64,000 bases of DNA from an uncultured Draconibacterium sp. (GCF_963674925.1 NZ_OY771647.1:2867501-2931500); one strand, 5' to 3'; positions 26,320 through 35,515 are shown, counted from the stretch's first letter. Made by a program: numbers and translations. Notes: a model not told the origin generated them from the sequence alone.

Positions 26320-26655
26320 ATGGAATGTTTTATAGAATTGTGGAGTGCCAGGCAGGTCTGGAAACAGCTCTCGCACGAAGAACGTAAGGCTTATCTCGAG
26401 CAAATCGGACCACATTTAGAGAACTTGATTGAAAAAGGAGTGGAAATTGTTGGCTGGGGGGTAAATGATGAAGCAACGACCCACAGGGCTAATTTCGACT
26501 TTTATGCCGTTTGGAAATTTCCCACACTGGAGATGAAAAAAGAGTTTGAAGCCCTTGTAATGGAAGCCGGCTGGTACAACTATTTTCATCAGGAAAATGC
26601 GTCAGGAAAACTAACTACACCTGATGAAATTATTGGGAAACTAATTGTGATTTAG
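26320..26655 (+). CDS. DUF6616-family protein
   Basis: 111 residues, no signal peptide. The dimeric alpha/beta barrel-like pattern (MECFIELWSARQVWKQLS ... FDFYAVWKFPTLEMKKEFEALVMEAGWYNYFHQEN) fits the small DUF6616 family. Cytoplasmic. The two lipoprotein genes downstream on the same strand follow at 54 and 18 bases, suggesting a three-gene unit. Divergent from the DUF4242-AraC regulator. Biochemical role unknown. Confidence 0.78.
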   Translation: MECFIELWSARQVWKQLSHEERKAYLEQIGPHLENLIEKGVEIVGWGVNDEATTHRANFDFYAVWKFPTLEMKKEFEALVMEAGWYNYFHQENASGKLTTPDEIIGKLIVI

Positions 26656-26709
26656 ATATTTCTGGAAAATTCTCATACTTAATTATTTAAAATCTTAAAC
26701 TTTAATCAA

Positions 26710-27216
26710 ATGAAAACCATTTCAATCCTTTTAATTGCTGTTTTGTTGGTATTGTCAGCTTGTAACACAACAACAAAGCAATCCTTGTCTCCAACTGAAA
26801 AAGTAGAATTAGCAGCAGAAGTAAGTGCCACCGTTAACAATATGATTGATGGCATGAAAAAAATTGACATTGAACAGGCTTTTGAATCTAAATTTTTACT
26901 GAACGATGACTTTAAATACATCGATATTTATGGGAAAGTTTTGACCATGGATGAATTTTTGAAAGAGGCTCGTGGAGTGTTCGATAATGCTGAAAAAGTA
27001 GATTTTAACTTTTCTAGTCCAGATGTTAGGATTCTTTCCCAGGATTTAGCTGTCGTTACATTAGTTTATAGTGGAAAATTCTATTTTCCGGGCTCTACTC
27101 TCGCATTTCCCGAATGTGGAAGCACGCTCATATTAAATAAAATTGACAATGTGTGGAAAGTGATTCACTTTCATGAATCGCTGCAAGCATCTGAGTTTGT
27201 TATGACGGAAGTGTAA
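26710..27216 (+). CDS. NTF2-like lipoprotein
   Basis: 168 residues. Type II signal peptide (LLIAVLLVLSAC, lipid Cys about residue 18). NTF2/SnoaL-like fold about 35-160: an N-terminal helix (VSATVNNMIDGMKKIDIEQAFE), the FKYIDIYGKVLTMDEFLKEA segment, and C-terminal strands ending DNVWKVIHFHES. Envelope-anchored small-ligand binder or isomerase-like; no catalytic dyad can be assigned. Paired with the next gene. Confidence 0.82.
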   Translation: MKTISILLIAVLLVLSACNTTTKQSLSPTEKVELAAEVSATVNNMIDGMKKIDIEQAFESKFLLNDDFKYIDIYGKVLTMDEFLKEARGVFDNAEKVDFNFSSPDVRILSQDLAVVTLVYSGKFYFPGSTLAFPECGSTLILNKIDNVWKVIHFHESLQASEFVMTEV

Positions 27217-27234
27217 ATTACTAAATCAAAAACA

Positions 27235-27735
27235 ATGAAAAAGGTTAAAATTGTGGCTATGGTAGTATTGATGTTGTTTGTGGCAGCATGCAATTCAGGT
27301 CAGGTGAATACCAGTAAAATGGCTCTAAGCAATGAAGAGAAGCAAGAGATTATTTCAGAAGTAATGGCTGTTTCTTCAAAATGGATCGATGACAACAATG
27401 CCATGAATCCTGATCGCGCTATTGAGTTTTGGTCTACCTCGCCCAATTTAAGATTTGCAGAGTTTGGTGAATTTTTTGTCAATCGGGATTCCATTCATTC
27501 CACCTTAAAAAGTTATTATGATTATACCCGTAATATGGATGTGAAATGGCTCTCACGCGATGTCCGTCCTATTGCCAAAAATATTGCTCTGCTTTCGGGT
27601 AAATTTCAGTTTAAAATGGTGTTTAATAATGGTGAAGTCTTTGAAGGTATAAATGCTTTTACCGCAACGATGATAAAAGAGGAAGGGAAATGGTCGTTAA
27701 TTCAAGGACATGAGTCTACTAAATTTCCGGAATAA
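27235..27735 (+). CDS. NTF2-like lipoprotein, tandem paralogue
   Basis: 166 residues. Type II signal peptide (VVLMLFVAAC, lipid Cys about residue 19). Same fold as its neighbour: a helix (EVMAVSSKWIDDNNAMNPDRAIEF), LRFAEFGEFFVNRDSIHSTL and EEGKWSLIQGHEST at the end. It starts 18 bases after the previous stop. Ends at a bidirectional terminator. Confidence 0.82.
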   Translation: MKKVKIVAMVVLMLFVAACNSGQVNTSKMALSNEEKQEIISEVMAVSSKWIDDNNAMNPDRAIEFWSTSPNLRFAEFGEFFVNRDSIHSTLKSYYDYTRNMDVKWLSRDVRPIAKNIALLSGKFQFKMVFNNGEVFEGINAFTATMIKEEGKWSLIQGHESTKFPE

Positions 27736-27760
27736 GCGAAATACTTATTCGACAAAATAA

Positions 27761-27793
27761 AAACAACCATAATTCCCTGAGTTATGGTTGTTT
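27761..27793. terminator. bidirectional intrinsic terminator
   Basis: Perfect 12-bp arms AAACAACCATAA and TTATGGTTGTTT between convergent genes, with T-runs on both strands. Confidence 0.92.
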
Positions 27794-27805
27794 TTATTAT
27801 TTCTT

Positions 27806-28561
27806 TTACAAATCAACAATCTTCAAATAAATCTGATCTTCCAATATTTTGGAAGCTTCTTCCGGAAAATTATCGGAAACACTTTTCCAGCCTTCACTAT
27901 CGTGTATAGCGTCGTAGGTCTCCTGGTTTTTCCAGTTTCCTTTTATAAAGTAGTTAAACTCGTCGTTACTGCCCGGAACAACTTGCATAACGGTGTAGCC
28001 ACAATCCCAGTATCCCATTTCGGCAATAACCTGGTTAAATTTTTTCATTGCATTCTGAAGTACATCTACAGACTCAGCATCTGGTATTTTAAGTAAATGC
28101 AGGCTGGCCAGATGTTTGTCGCTTTTATCGGGTAAGTGTGTGCTGTGGCAGTAGTACATCAGCCATTTTCCGTTTTCTTTTTTTAGCACATAATTCTCAT
28201 TTGCATCTATATCCATGGTTGTTCCACCATTCTCAATTGCAGCTTTAAATTGCAGCAGAACAAGTGCCATATCGCCAACCACTTCCGTTTTATCAATATC
28301 AAGTGTAATGTTTAAGTTGGCTCCTTCCATCGATTTAACTGACGCGATAAGTCCATCCAAATCAGTATGATCAAATCCGGTTTCGTAAAGACTAAAATCT
28401 GTTGTACATAAAGCACGCATGGCATCGTAGTTAAAATCTTCCATGGCGTTAAAAAAATCGTTTAAAGTGGTTTCAACAGCAGCTTTTTCTTGCGTGGGAT
28501 CAACAGTCTGGCAGGCTGTTAGTATAACCAACATGCCCAGGATAAGAAATAAATTTTTCAT
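27806..28561 (-). CDS. lipoprotein: NTF2-like domain plus C-terminal Dabb/ABM-like domain
   Basis: 251 residues. Type II signal peptide (LFLILGMLVILTAC, lipid Cys about residue 17). N-terminal NTF2-like domain about 25-145 (TTLNDFFNAMEDFNYDAMRALCTTDFSLYE ... ENGKWLMYYCHSTH). Residues about 150-251 (ASLHLLKIPDAESVDVLQNAMKKF ... YFIKGNWKNQETYDAIHDSEGW) look like a ferredoxin-like dimeric barrel. Faces the two NTF2-like lipoproteins, so three such proteins are adjacent. An extracytoplasmic small-molecule role is inferred only from the folds. Confidence 0.8.
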   Translation of the reverse strand: MKNLFLILGMLVILTACQTVDPTQEKAAVETTLNDFFNAMEDFNYDAMRALCTTDFSLYETGFDHTDLDGLIASVKSMEGANLNITLDIDKTEVVGDMALVLLQFKAAIENGGTTMDIDANENYVLKKENGKWLMYYCHSTHLPDKSDKHLASLHLLKIPDAESVDVLQNAMKKFNQVIAEMGYWDCGYTVMQVVPGSNDEFNYFIKGNWKNQETYDAIHDSEGWKSVSDNFPEEASKILEDQIYLKIVDL

Positions 28562-28746
28562 AATGTGATGATTTTTGTTTTCAACTGATACGAGATAATC
28601 AACTAAAGGTTAACTGACTCCTGTTGCTTTGTTTTTTCTGTGTTTCTGCTGCCCTGATTTCTGTCATTTCAAAAACGACTTGTAAAAGGTTGATTTACCT
28701 CTACATTTTTGTACCTTGAAAAAGCAAACAGAAAACGACAGATAAT

Positions 28747-30000
28747 ATGAAACTATTACTTGAAAATATAAAGGAGCTGGTACAGGTGGAAGACCAGCCT
28801 TTACTGTTTAGGGCCGGAAAAGAAATGGCAACAGTGAATACTATAAAAAATGCTTTTTTGATTATCCGCGATGAAGTGATCGAGGAATTTGGCCCAATGG
28901 AGGAGCTGAAAGACAAATATTTTGATGATGATTTGTTGATTGAGATCGATTGCTCGAATCGGCTGGTTTACCCAAGTTTTTGCGATTCGCATACACACCT
29001 GGTTTATGCGGCTCCGCGCGAAAAGGAATTTGTGGACCGGATAAAAGGTTTGTCGTACGAAGAGATTGCGCGCAGGGGAGGAGGTATCCTGAATTCGGCG
29101 AAACTACTGCACGAAACTACGGAAGAAGAACTTTACGAAAGTGCTATGGAGCGCGTTAGGGAGATTGTAAAAATGGGAACCGGTGCCGTGGAAATTAAAA
29201 GTGGTTACGGACTAAATACCGAAGATGAATTAAAAATGCTGCGTGTTGTTCAACGGATTAAACACACTTCGCCCATTTGTGTACGTGCCAATTTTTTGGG
29301 AGCACATGCCATTCCGCCCGAGTATAAAAACAATCCGTCTGAGTACGTCGATATCATTATCAATGAAATGATTCCGCAGGTGGCAGCCGAAGAACTGGCC
29401 GACTTTATCGATGTGTTTTGCGATCAGGGTTTTTTCTCGGTAGAAGATACCGAGCGTATTCTTATGGCCGGATTAAAATACGGTTTGCGGCCAAAAATCC
29501 ATGCCAACGAACTGGGTTTAACAGGTGGTATTCAGGCCGGGGTAAAATACAATGCCCTTTCGGTCGATCATCTGGAATATGTAGGTGAGGACGAAATTGC
29601 CGCACTAAAAGATTCGGAAACCATGCCAACTGTTTTGCCGGGAGCCGCTTTCTTTTTGAATATGAAATTATCGCCGGTGCGCAAAATGATAGAAGCCGGT
29701 TTGCCGGTGGCGCTGGCATCCGATTTTAACCCGGGATCATCGCCAAGTGGCAATATGAGTTTGATATCGGCAATGGGCTGCATCAACTTTAAAATGTTGC
29801 CCGAAGAGGTGATAAACGCCACCACACTAAACACGGCCTACGCCATGGGAATTAGCGAAAGCTACGGAAGTATTGCCCGCGGAAAAATTGCCAACCTGTT
29901 TATTACCGGCGAAGTTCCCGGAATTGAGTATTTGCCGTATGCTTATGGCTCTAACCTCGTAGAAACGGTTATTATTAACGGCGAGATTCAAAACTTCTAG
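28747..30000 (+). CDS. hutI: imidazolonepropionase
   Basis: 417 residues. Hydrolyses 4-imidazolone-5-propanoate to N-formimino-L-glutamate in histidine degradation. Amidohydrolase TIM barrel with the HxH metal motif (SFCDSHTHLVYAA), the RRGGGILNSA substrate loop, EIKSGYGL, KIHANELG (metal His), DHLEY, and catalytic Asp in ASDFNPGSSP. Full family length and cytoplasmic. ftcD follows 174 bases later and carries the next step. hutH and hutU are not in the window. A stretch TACATTTTTGTACC lies upstream, close to but not matching the -7 consensus. Confidence 0.96.
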   Translation: MKLLLENIKELVQVEDQPLLFRAGKEMATVNTIKNAFLIIRDEVIEEFGPMEELKDKYFDDDLLIEIDCSNRLVYPSFCDSHTHLVYAAPREKEFVDRIKGLSYEEIARRGGGILNSAKLLHETTEEELYESAMERVREIVKMGTGAVEIKSGYGLNTEDELKMLRVVQRIKHTSPICVRANFLGAHAIPPEYKNNPSEYVDIIINEMIPQVAAEELADFIDVFCDQGFFSVEDTERILMAGLKYGLRPKIHANELGLTGGIQAGVKYNALSVDHLEYVGEDEIAALKDSETMPTVLPGAAFFLNMKLSPVRKMIEAGLPVALASDFNPGSSPSGNMSLISAMGCINFKMLPEEVINATTLNTAYAMGISESYGSIARGKIANLFITGEVPGIEYLPYAYGSNLVETVIINGEIQNF

Positions 30001-30086
30001 GCTTCGGTTTTCTGAGTGTGACTGTTTAAAATCACTGTGAAAAATCATTCGGGAAATCTATTTCAATTTATACATTCGCATAAATT

Positions 30087-30157
30087 GTCATTTCGACGAG
30101 TATTCGAGGAGAAATCGGTTACAAAACGAAGAGATTTCTCTCTACGTTCGAAATGAC
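30087..30157. repeat. GTCATTTCGA hairpin repeat, copy 1
   Basis: GTCATTTCGA and TCGAAATGAC arms with an inner AGGAGAAATC/GAGATTTCTC pair, located between hutI and ftcD. Related copies lie at 31881-31961 and 32858-32935. Confidence 0.8.
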
Positions 30158-30174
30158 ATATAAAGATTAACGAG

Positions 30175-31872
30175 ATGAAAAAAATAATCGAATGCGTTCC
30201 CAACTTCTCTGAAGGGCGCGATATGAGTATAATCAAGGAAATTACCAATGCCATTGAAAGTGTGGCCGATATCAGTTTGTTGGATGTCGATCCGGGAAAA
30301 GCTACCAACCGCACGGTGGTAACTTTTGTTGGTACACCGGATGATGTGATTGAGGCTGCTTTTCGCGGAATAAAACGTGCTGCCGAATTAATCGATATGA
30401 GTCAGCACCATGGTGAGCACCCGCGTTTTGGCGCTACCGATGTTTGTCCTTTAGTGCCGGTGGCCAATGTGAGTATGGAAGAAGCCATTGAGTACGCCCG
30501 CAAACTCGGGCAACGTGTTGGTGAAGAGCTGGGAATTCCGGTGTTTAGTTATGAGTTTGCTGCGTTTAAAGAAGAGCGCCGCAGTTTGGCGAATTGTCGC
30601 TCGGGTGAGTACGAAGCTTTAAAAGAGCGTATTACAACAGAAAAGTGGAAGCCTGATTTTGGTCCCAATGCATGGAACGAAAGAGTGGCCGGAAGTGGCG
30701 CAACAGCCATCGGAGCCCGTAATTTTTTGGTTGCGTACAATATTAATTTGAATACAACCTCAACCCGCCGTGCCAATGCCATTGCGTTTGATATTCGTGA
30801 AGCAGGACGTGTAAAACGCGAAGGAGATCCAATTACCGGGAAAATTGTTACAGATGAAAATGGTGAGCCGGTTCGTATTCCGGGCAGTTTGAAAAAGACC
30901 CGCGCCATTGGCTGGTACATCGAAGAATATGGAGTTGCCCAAATCTCGATTAATTTGACCGACATAACAGTTACACCTGTGCACGTAGCTTTTGATGAAA
31001 CCTGCAAAAAGGCTACCGAACGTGGAATTCGTGTAACTGGTTCCGAGTTGGTGGGTTTAATTCCGCTACAGGCGATGTTGGATGCCGGAAAATATTTCCT
31101 TCGCAAACAAGAACGTTCAACCGGTATTTCGGATGATGAGATCATAAAGATTGCGATAAAATCTCTTGGGCTGGACGAACTTGGGCCTTTCGATCCGAAA
31201 AAGAAAATCATTGAATATGTGATCCAGGATAAGTCAGCGAAAAAGCTGATTGACATGACGTTGACACAATTTAAAGATGAAACAGCTTCTGAATCGCCGG
31301 CTCCGGGCGGAGGTTCCATTTCTGCTTATGTTGGTGCATTGGGTGGCGCTTTAGGTGCTATGGTTGCCAATTTGTCGGCGCATAAACGTGGTTGGGACGA
31401 GCGCTGGGAAGAATTCTCCGACTGGGCGGAAAAAGGAAAATATTACCATACCGCTTTATTGGATTGTGTGGATGAAGATACCGATGCTTTTAACAAGATT
31501 ATGGCTGCTTTTGGATTGCCAAAATCCAGCGAGCAGGAAAAAGCCGAACGTAAACAAGCCATTCATGATGCCACAAAAAATGCCATTGAAGTGCCGTTAA
31601 AAGTAATGCAACTGGCGCACGATTCCCTGGAAGTGATGCAGGCCATGGCCGAAGTTGGTAATCCGAATTCGGTTTCCGATGCCGGGGTAGGGGCTTTATG
31701 CGCACGCACAGCTGTTCACGGTGCTTACCTGAATGTGAAGATTAATGCAGCAGGTTTTGCTGATGCCGAGTTTTTAAGTGAGGCTTTATCAAACGCAGAA
31801 CACTTATTGAAAGCTGCAAAAGAAAAAGAATCCGAAATTCTGAAGGTGGTCAATAAAAAGATTGAAGGATAA
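30175..31872 (+). CDS. ftcD: bifunctional glutamate formimidoyltransferase/formimidoyltetrahydrofolate cyclodeaminase
   Basis: 565 residues, the length of the fused FTCD enzyme. The N-terminal transferase subdomain (about 1-180: ECVPNFSEGRD, HHGEHPRFGATDVCPLVPV) and C-terminal transferase subdomain (about 181-325: RAIGWYIEEYGVAQISINL, GSELVGLIPLQAM) transfer the formimino group from formiminoglutamate to tetrahydrofolate, giving glutamate. The cyclodeaminase domain (about 350-555: SPAPGGGSISAYVGALGGAL) releases ammonia and forms 5,10-methenyl-THF. It completes histidine to glutamate with hutI. Cytoplasmic. Ends at a terminator at 31988-32025. Confidence 0.95.
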   Translation: MKKIIECVPNFSEGRDMSIIKEITNAIESVADISLLDVDPGKATNRTVVTFVGTPDDVIEAAFRGIKRAAELIDMSQHHGEHPRFGATDVCPLVPVANVSMEEAIEYARKLGQRVGEELGIPVFSYEFAAFKEERRSLANCRSGEYEALKERITTEKWKPDFGPNAWNERVAGSGATAIGARNFLVAYNINLNTTSTRRANAIAFDIREAGRVKREGDPITGKIVTDENGEPVRIPGSLKKTRAIGWYIEEYGVAQISINLTDITVTPVHVAFDETCKKATERGIRVTGSELVGLIPLQAMLDAGKYFLRKQERSTGISDDEIIKIAIKSLGLDELGPFDPKKKIIEYVIQDKSAKKLIDMTLTQFKDETASESPAPGGGSISAYVGALGGALGAMVANLSAHKRGWDERWEEFSDWAEKGKYYHTALLDCVDEDTDAFNKIMAAFGLPKSSEQEKAERKQAIHDATKNAIEVPLKVMQLAHDSLEVMQAMAEVGNPNSVSDAGVGALCARTAVHGAYLNVKINAAGFADAEFLSEALSNAEHLLKAAKEKESEILKVVNKKIEG

Positions 31873-31880
31873 CTTTGTTT

Positions 31881-31961
31881 GTCATTTCGAAGGAGGAACG
31901 ACTGAGAAATCTCTTTCTTAAGCGAAATCAATTACAGATTTCTCACTTTGTTCGAAATGAC
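31881..31961. repeat. GTCATTTCGA hairpin repeat, copy 2
   Basis: Arms GTCATTTCGA and TCGAAATGAC with inner GAGAAATCTC and AGATTTCTCA, starting nine bases after the ftcD stop codon. Confidence 0.8.
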
Positions 31962-31987
31962 ATTCAACTATGATACTGATGAATGGA

Positions 31988-32025
31988 TTAAGGCGGTGAA
32001 GAAAAATTTTACCGCCTTAATTTTT
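31988..32025 (+). terminator. intrinsic terminator
   Basis: TTAAGGCGGT and ACCGCCTTAA with a 13-base loop, then TTTTT. It terminates ftcD and overlaps the stop codon of the convergent DUF5995 gene by a few bases. Confidence 0.88.
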
Positions 32026-32761
32026 GAATTTTATCGCTTACCGTTCCGCGTTCTGTCCAACGAATAATTTGGAATAGAAACCGAATAACTTTCCCCGGAT
32101 CGGTAATCAACCGGGTTTTATCGACTACTTTTTGGTCTCTGACCCTGATTGTTTCCGGCCAAGCTACTTTTTCAAATGAAGCTATTTCACTGGCAAATTT
32201 CCATGCTCCGTTGCGGGCAATTTTCATACTAAAATCAACCAGCAAATTATCGGCCTGTCCCAGCCACTTTAGAAGCTTTCGCAAAAACGGCCAGATGGAA
32301 GAGAGTCCCTGCTGTACTTCGTCTACCATCGATGCCAGAATGTCGTTTATCCGCTTAAAATCATCTTCCAGCTCATAGATCTTTCCTGGGGCAGAAATTT
32401 CGGCGGCAGCTATGCCAAGATCGAGATTAATGTGAGCATTCATTCCCAGTATAAGGTGTTGAATCACCAGCAGATTGTTGTTGGAGGCTTCTGTAAAAGC
32501 AATCGCCCACGATTGAGTTACCGGCTCGTTATTCTTCCAGACAAAATAAGCTTCGATGTAACGTTTGGCAAAAACAACATCAAGTTTTTCCATTCGCGGG
32601 CCATCATCAAAAAAATTATTCTGAATTTCCTCTTTTACCTTGACAGTTACTTTTTGGTAGAGAACGGCAAAATAGCCCAGCGTGTCGCCGGTTTTCAACG
32701 ATTCTTTAATAATGGAATCCAGGATAAGGATAACATCATCCATGTTTTCGATTGGTTTCAT
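32009..32761 (-). CDS. DUF5995 family protein
   Basis: 250 residues, no signal peptide, helix-rich. Family-type motifs: GYFAVLYQKVTVKVKEEI, FAKRYIEAYFVWKN and the conserved LGMNAHINLDLGIAAAE (His/Asn pair), followed by DDFKRINDILASMVDEVQ. The conserved HINxDLG region might form a metal or active site, but no activity is established. Convergent with ftcD. Confidence 0.85.
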   Translation of the reverse strand: MKPIENMDDVILILDSIIKESLKTGDTLGYFAVLYQKVTVKVKEEIQNNFFDDGPRMEKLDVVFAKRYIEAYFVWKNNEPVTQSWAIAFTEASNNNLLVIQHLILGMNAHINLDLGIAAAEISAPGKIYELEDDFKRINDILASMVDEVQQGLSSIWPFLRKLLKWLGQADNLLVDFSMKIARNGAWKFASEIASFEKVAWPETIRVRDQKVVDKTRLITDPGKVIRFLFQIIRWTERGTVSDKIQKLRR

Positions 32762-32857
32762 GTGTTCCGTTTGCTTGTGTTTTACTAAGCAACAAACAAA
32801 CGGAGATAGTGTTGAAGGCGAAGTATCCGGGAATGTGGTAGAATAGAAAAATGAATT

Positions 32858-32935
32858 GTCATTTCGACGAAGAATGAGGAGAAATCTGTTAAACTATTCT
32901 TGGATGTAACAGATTTCTCTCTTTGTTCGAAATGA
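32858..32935. repeat. GTCATTTCGA hairpin repeat, copy 3
   Basis: Arms GTCATTTCGA and TCGAAATGA with inner GGAGAAATCTGTTA and TAACAGATTTCTC, nine bases from the next gene end. Confidence 0.8.
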
Positions 32936-32944
32936 AAGTAAGGT

Positions 32945-33322
32945 TTAATTATTTTCCTGTGGCTGGTAGTTCTTTTGCAGGCTAATAAGTACAACAATTC
33001 CTAATCGTGTTAACGCAAATACCAGAATTCCGCACAATGGAGCAACCAATGCTATTTTTAGTCCGTCGGCAAATACACTTGGTGCTACATCGCCCATCGC
33101 CTGAACTTTATCGAAGATCATAATCAGTCCGAAAGTACGCCCCAAAAATCCCCAGGCTACGGCGAACCAACTTATTTGCTTCATTAATTCGATGGTCTTG
33201 TATTTTTCTCCTTTCATTAAAATTCCACGTACAAACAGGCCGATTAGTACTAAAAATGTAAGTACGATAATGTAGGTAAAAGCAGGACCGCCATCGTTAA
33301 GTTTGCTAATTAATCCATTCAT
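32945..33322 (-). CDS. MotA/TolQ/ExbB-like small membrane protein
   Basis: 125 residues from MNGLISKLNDGG at 33322; an extension to 33376 adds 18 doubtful residues. Three TM helices (about 14-34, 50-68 and 91-112). The segment AMGDVAPSVFADGLKIALVAPLCGILVF matches the core of proton-channel MotA/TolQ/ExbB proteins, where the pore helix carries a small/Thr-Ala pattern. It is shorter than usual and has no ExbD/TolR partner nearby. Inner-membrane location; role unknown. Confidence 0.72.
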   Translation of the reverse strand: MNGLISKLNDGGPAFTYIIVLTFLVLIGLFVRGILMKGEKYKTIELMKQISWFAVAWGFLGRTFGLIMIFDKVQAMGDVAPSVFADGLKIALVAPLCGILVFALTRLGIVVLISLQKNYQPQENN

Positions 33323-33533
33323 AATTTTAGTTTTTAAATAAATACTAATCAAATGTAAGTCAGAAACTGATCGCATTTATTTTATTGCGACAGATGGAAC
33401 ATTCTGTACGTGTTTTTTCAAAATTAAGCTTATAAACCGAAAACGAAATGTTATAAATGCAACAAAGCGAAGAAAATCCGTAATTCGTCGCTAAAAAAAT
33501 GCCGGTTCGTGAAAAATCAGTAGTATTGTATTA

Positions 33534-34619
33534 ATGAACCTTTTGACGAAAATAAACTTTAAAACGATCCTTTTCCATGCCCTGTTTTGGGTGGCGGTTT
33601 GGTTTTTCTTTTTCTATTTTTTTAGCTACAATTCTGATAAAGTTGATTATGCACTGTGGTTCTCGAGCGGTTTATTGCCGCTAACAATTGGCGTTACCTA
33701 TTTTGTAAACTACCGTCTTATTCCGCGGTATTTACTGGCTAAACGTTACTGGAAATTTGCCCTTTACAGCTTTTATACATTCGTTTATATTTCCTATGTC
33801 ATCTCCTTGCTAATTTATACCTGCCTGATTTTGGTACTTAAATTTAACCTGAATGAGATGCCGCCAATGAGCAAAAACTTCTTCTTCGTTTTGCTGCTGG
33901 TAATTATTGTGGTTGGTGTAATTAGTTTTGTAAGCATTTTAAACCAGAGCTTTAAAACAGCTACCGCAAACAAAGAGTTACAAAACAAAATTCTGGAAAC
34001 GCAGCTGCAGCTAAAAGAGCAGGAGTTGCACTATTTAAAACGTCAGATCCATCCACATTTTCTGTTTAATACTTTAAATACGATTTATGGATTTGCCTTA
34101 AAGCAGTCGAAACAAACGCCCGATATTATTCTGAAACTCTCAAATCTGCTTGATTATATATTGTACCAGGTAAACAAACCACTGGTAAGTTTGAAAGAAG
34201 AAGTACTGCATATTCAGGAATACATTGAGTTGGAAAAAGTACGTTTTCAGGATACGCTGAAAGTTGATTTTAAATCGACAGAAGTGAATGAGGAGATTCA
34301 GGTGGCTCCGATGTTGTTGATTCCGTTTGTTGAAAATGCCTTTAAACATGGTAACTTAGTGGATGGATTTTTGAGGATCAAAATTGAGGTTCGGGTTGAC
34401 AATGACTGCCTGAAATTTGTGATAGGAAATTCATTTATTCAAGAGGATAACGAATATAAAAATGGCGGGCTTGGGCTGTTGAATATCCGGAAGCGGCTGG
34501 ATTTAAACTACCCGAATAATTATGAGCTGGCAAACGAAATAAAGGAGAATTGGTACTTTGCAAAACTTGTAATTTGCGACCTGACAAAAACAAAACAATC
34601 AGACCGGGGAGATGAGTAA
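33534..34619 (+). CDS. LytS-type sensor histidine kinase
   Basis: 361 residues. Four TM helices in the first 140 residues, a coiled coil (about 145-180, KELQNKILETQLQLKEQE), then the His_kinase (PF06580) box QIHPHFLFNTLNTIYGF with the phospho-His, and a HATPase domain with PFVENAFKHG (N box) and GLGLLNIRKRL (G box). Inner-membrane sensor of an unknown signal. Its stop overlaps the start of the LytTR regulator by 8 bases, showing translational coupling. Confidence 0.93.
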   Translation: MNLLTKINFKTILFHALFWVAVWFFFFYFFSYNSDKVDYALWFSSGLLPLTIGVTYFVNYRLIPRYLLAKRYWKFALYSFYTFVYISYVISLLIYTCLILVLKFNLNEMPPMSKNFFFVLLLVIIVVGVISFVSILNQSFKTATANKELQNKILETQLQLKEQELHYLKRQIHPHFLFNTLNTIYGFALKQSKQTPDIILKLSNLLDYILYQVNKPLVSLKEEVLHIQEYIELEKVRFQDTLKVDFKSTEVNEEIQVAPMLLIPFVENAFKHGNLVDGFLRIKIEVRVDNDCLKFVIGNSFIQEDNEYKNGGLGLLNIRKRLDLNYPNNYELANEIKENWYFAKLVICDLTKTKQSDRGDE

Positions 34620-35322
34620 AATACGTTGCATTATTGTCGACGACGAGCCGATGGCACGCGAAATTCTGGAAAGCCATCTCCGGAAGATCGAAACCATTGA
34701 AGTTGTGGCGTTGTGTAAAAATGCCATCGAAGCGTTTAATGTAATCAGCAATCGTTCTATCGATTTGGTTTTTCTCGATATAAATATGCCGGAGATTTCG
34801 GGTTTATCATTCGCCAAATCCATTAATAATTCGGTAAAAGTGATTTTTACTACTGCCTATCGCGAGTATGCGGTTGATGGTTTTGATTTGCAAGCGGTAG
34901 ATTATTTACTCAAACCTATTTCGTTTGGTCGCCTGATGCAAAGTATTAATAAATACCTGAACGAAAATCAGCAAGTGGATTTTGACGAGCCGGCACGGAT
35001 TGAGCCCGAGAAAAGCGAATCGGTATTTGTGCGCTCCGACCGCAAAATGATAAAAATAAATTTCCCGGAGATCCTTTATATTGAAAGTCTGGCCGATTAT
35101 ATTAAAATACATCTGGTTGATAAAACAGTGGTAACCCGCGAAACCATTTCGAGCATCGAAGCCAAATTACCACAGCAGGATTTTCTGCGGGTGCATCGCT
35201 CGTTTATAGTGGCCGTTAATGCTATCAGCTCATTCACTTCAGAAATAATCGAAATCGGTAAAAAGCAAATTCCGGTAAGCCGCAGTTATAAAGATGCGGT
35301 GCTTCAAAAACTTCAATCATAA
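34612..35322 (+). CDS. LytTR-family response regulator
   Basis: 236 residues. Receiver domain about 1-120 with acidic pair VDDE, phospho-Asp in VFLDINMP, Thr in IFTTAY and Lys in LLKPI. LytTR DNA-binding domain about 140-235 (VFVRSDRKMIKINFPEILYIESLADY, FLRVHRSFIVAVNAI). It is the partner of the overlapping LytS kinase. Target genes are not obvious in the window. Confidence 0.94.
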   Translation: MSKIRCIIVDDEPMAREILESHLRKIETIEVVALCKNAIEAFNVISNRSIDLVFLDINMPEISGLSFAKSINNSVKVIFTTAYREYAVDGFDLQAVDYLLKPISFGRLMQSINKYLNENQQVDFDEPARIEPEKSESVFVRSDRKMIKINFPEILYIESLADYIKIHLVDKTVVTRETISSIEAKLPQQDFLRVHRSFIVAVNAISSFTSEIIEIGKKQIPVSRSYKDAVLQKLQS

Positions 35323-35515
35323 ATTCTTTGTATTTTGGTGTTAACGGTCAGTATGTCAATTTGATAATAGCTGATATTTTTAAACAAGTTCAACATGTCG
35401 TTAATACTATTTTTTGTGTTTGTTCTGTCGTCAACCTGAACTGGTTTCAGGGGCTTTACCTGTCTGTTTATGACATAAGGTTGCTGTAAAACATGGATTC
35501 ATTCTTTATTGTTTA

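Noticed and set aside
30549..31319. 256-codon minus-strand open frame
   Set aside because: Antisense shadow of ftcD with no recognisable motif.
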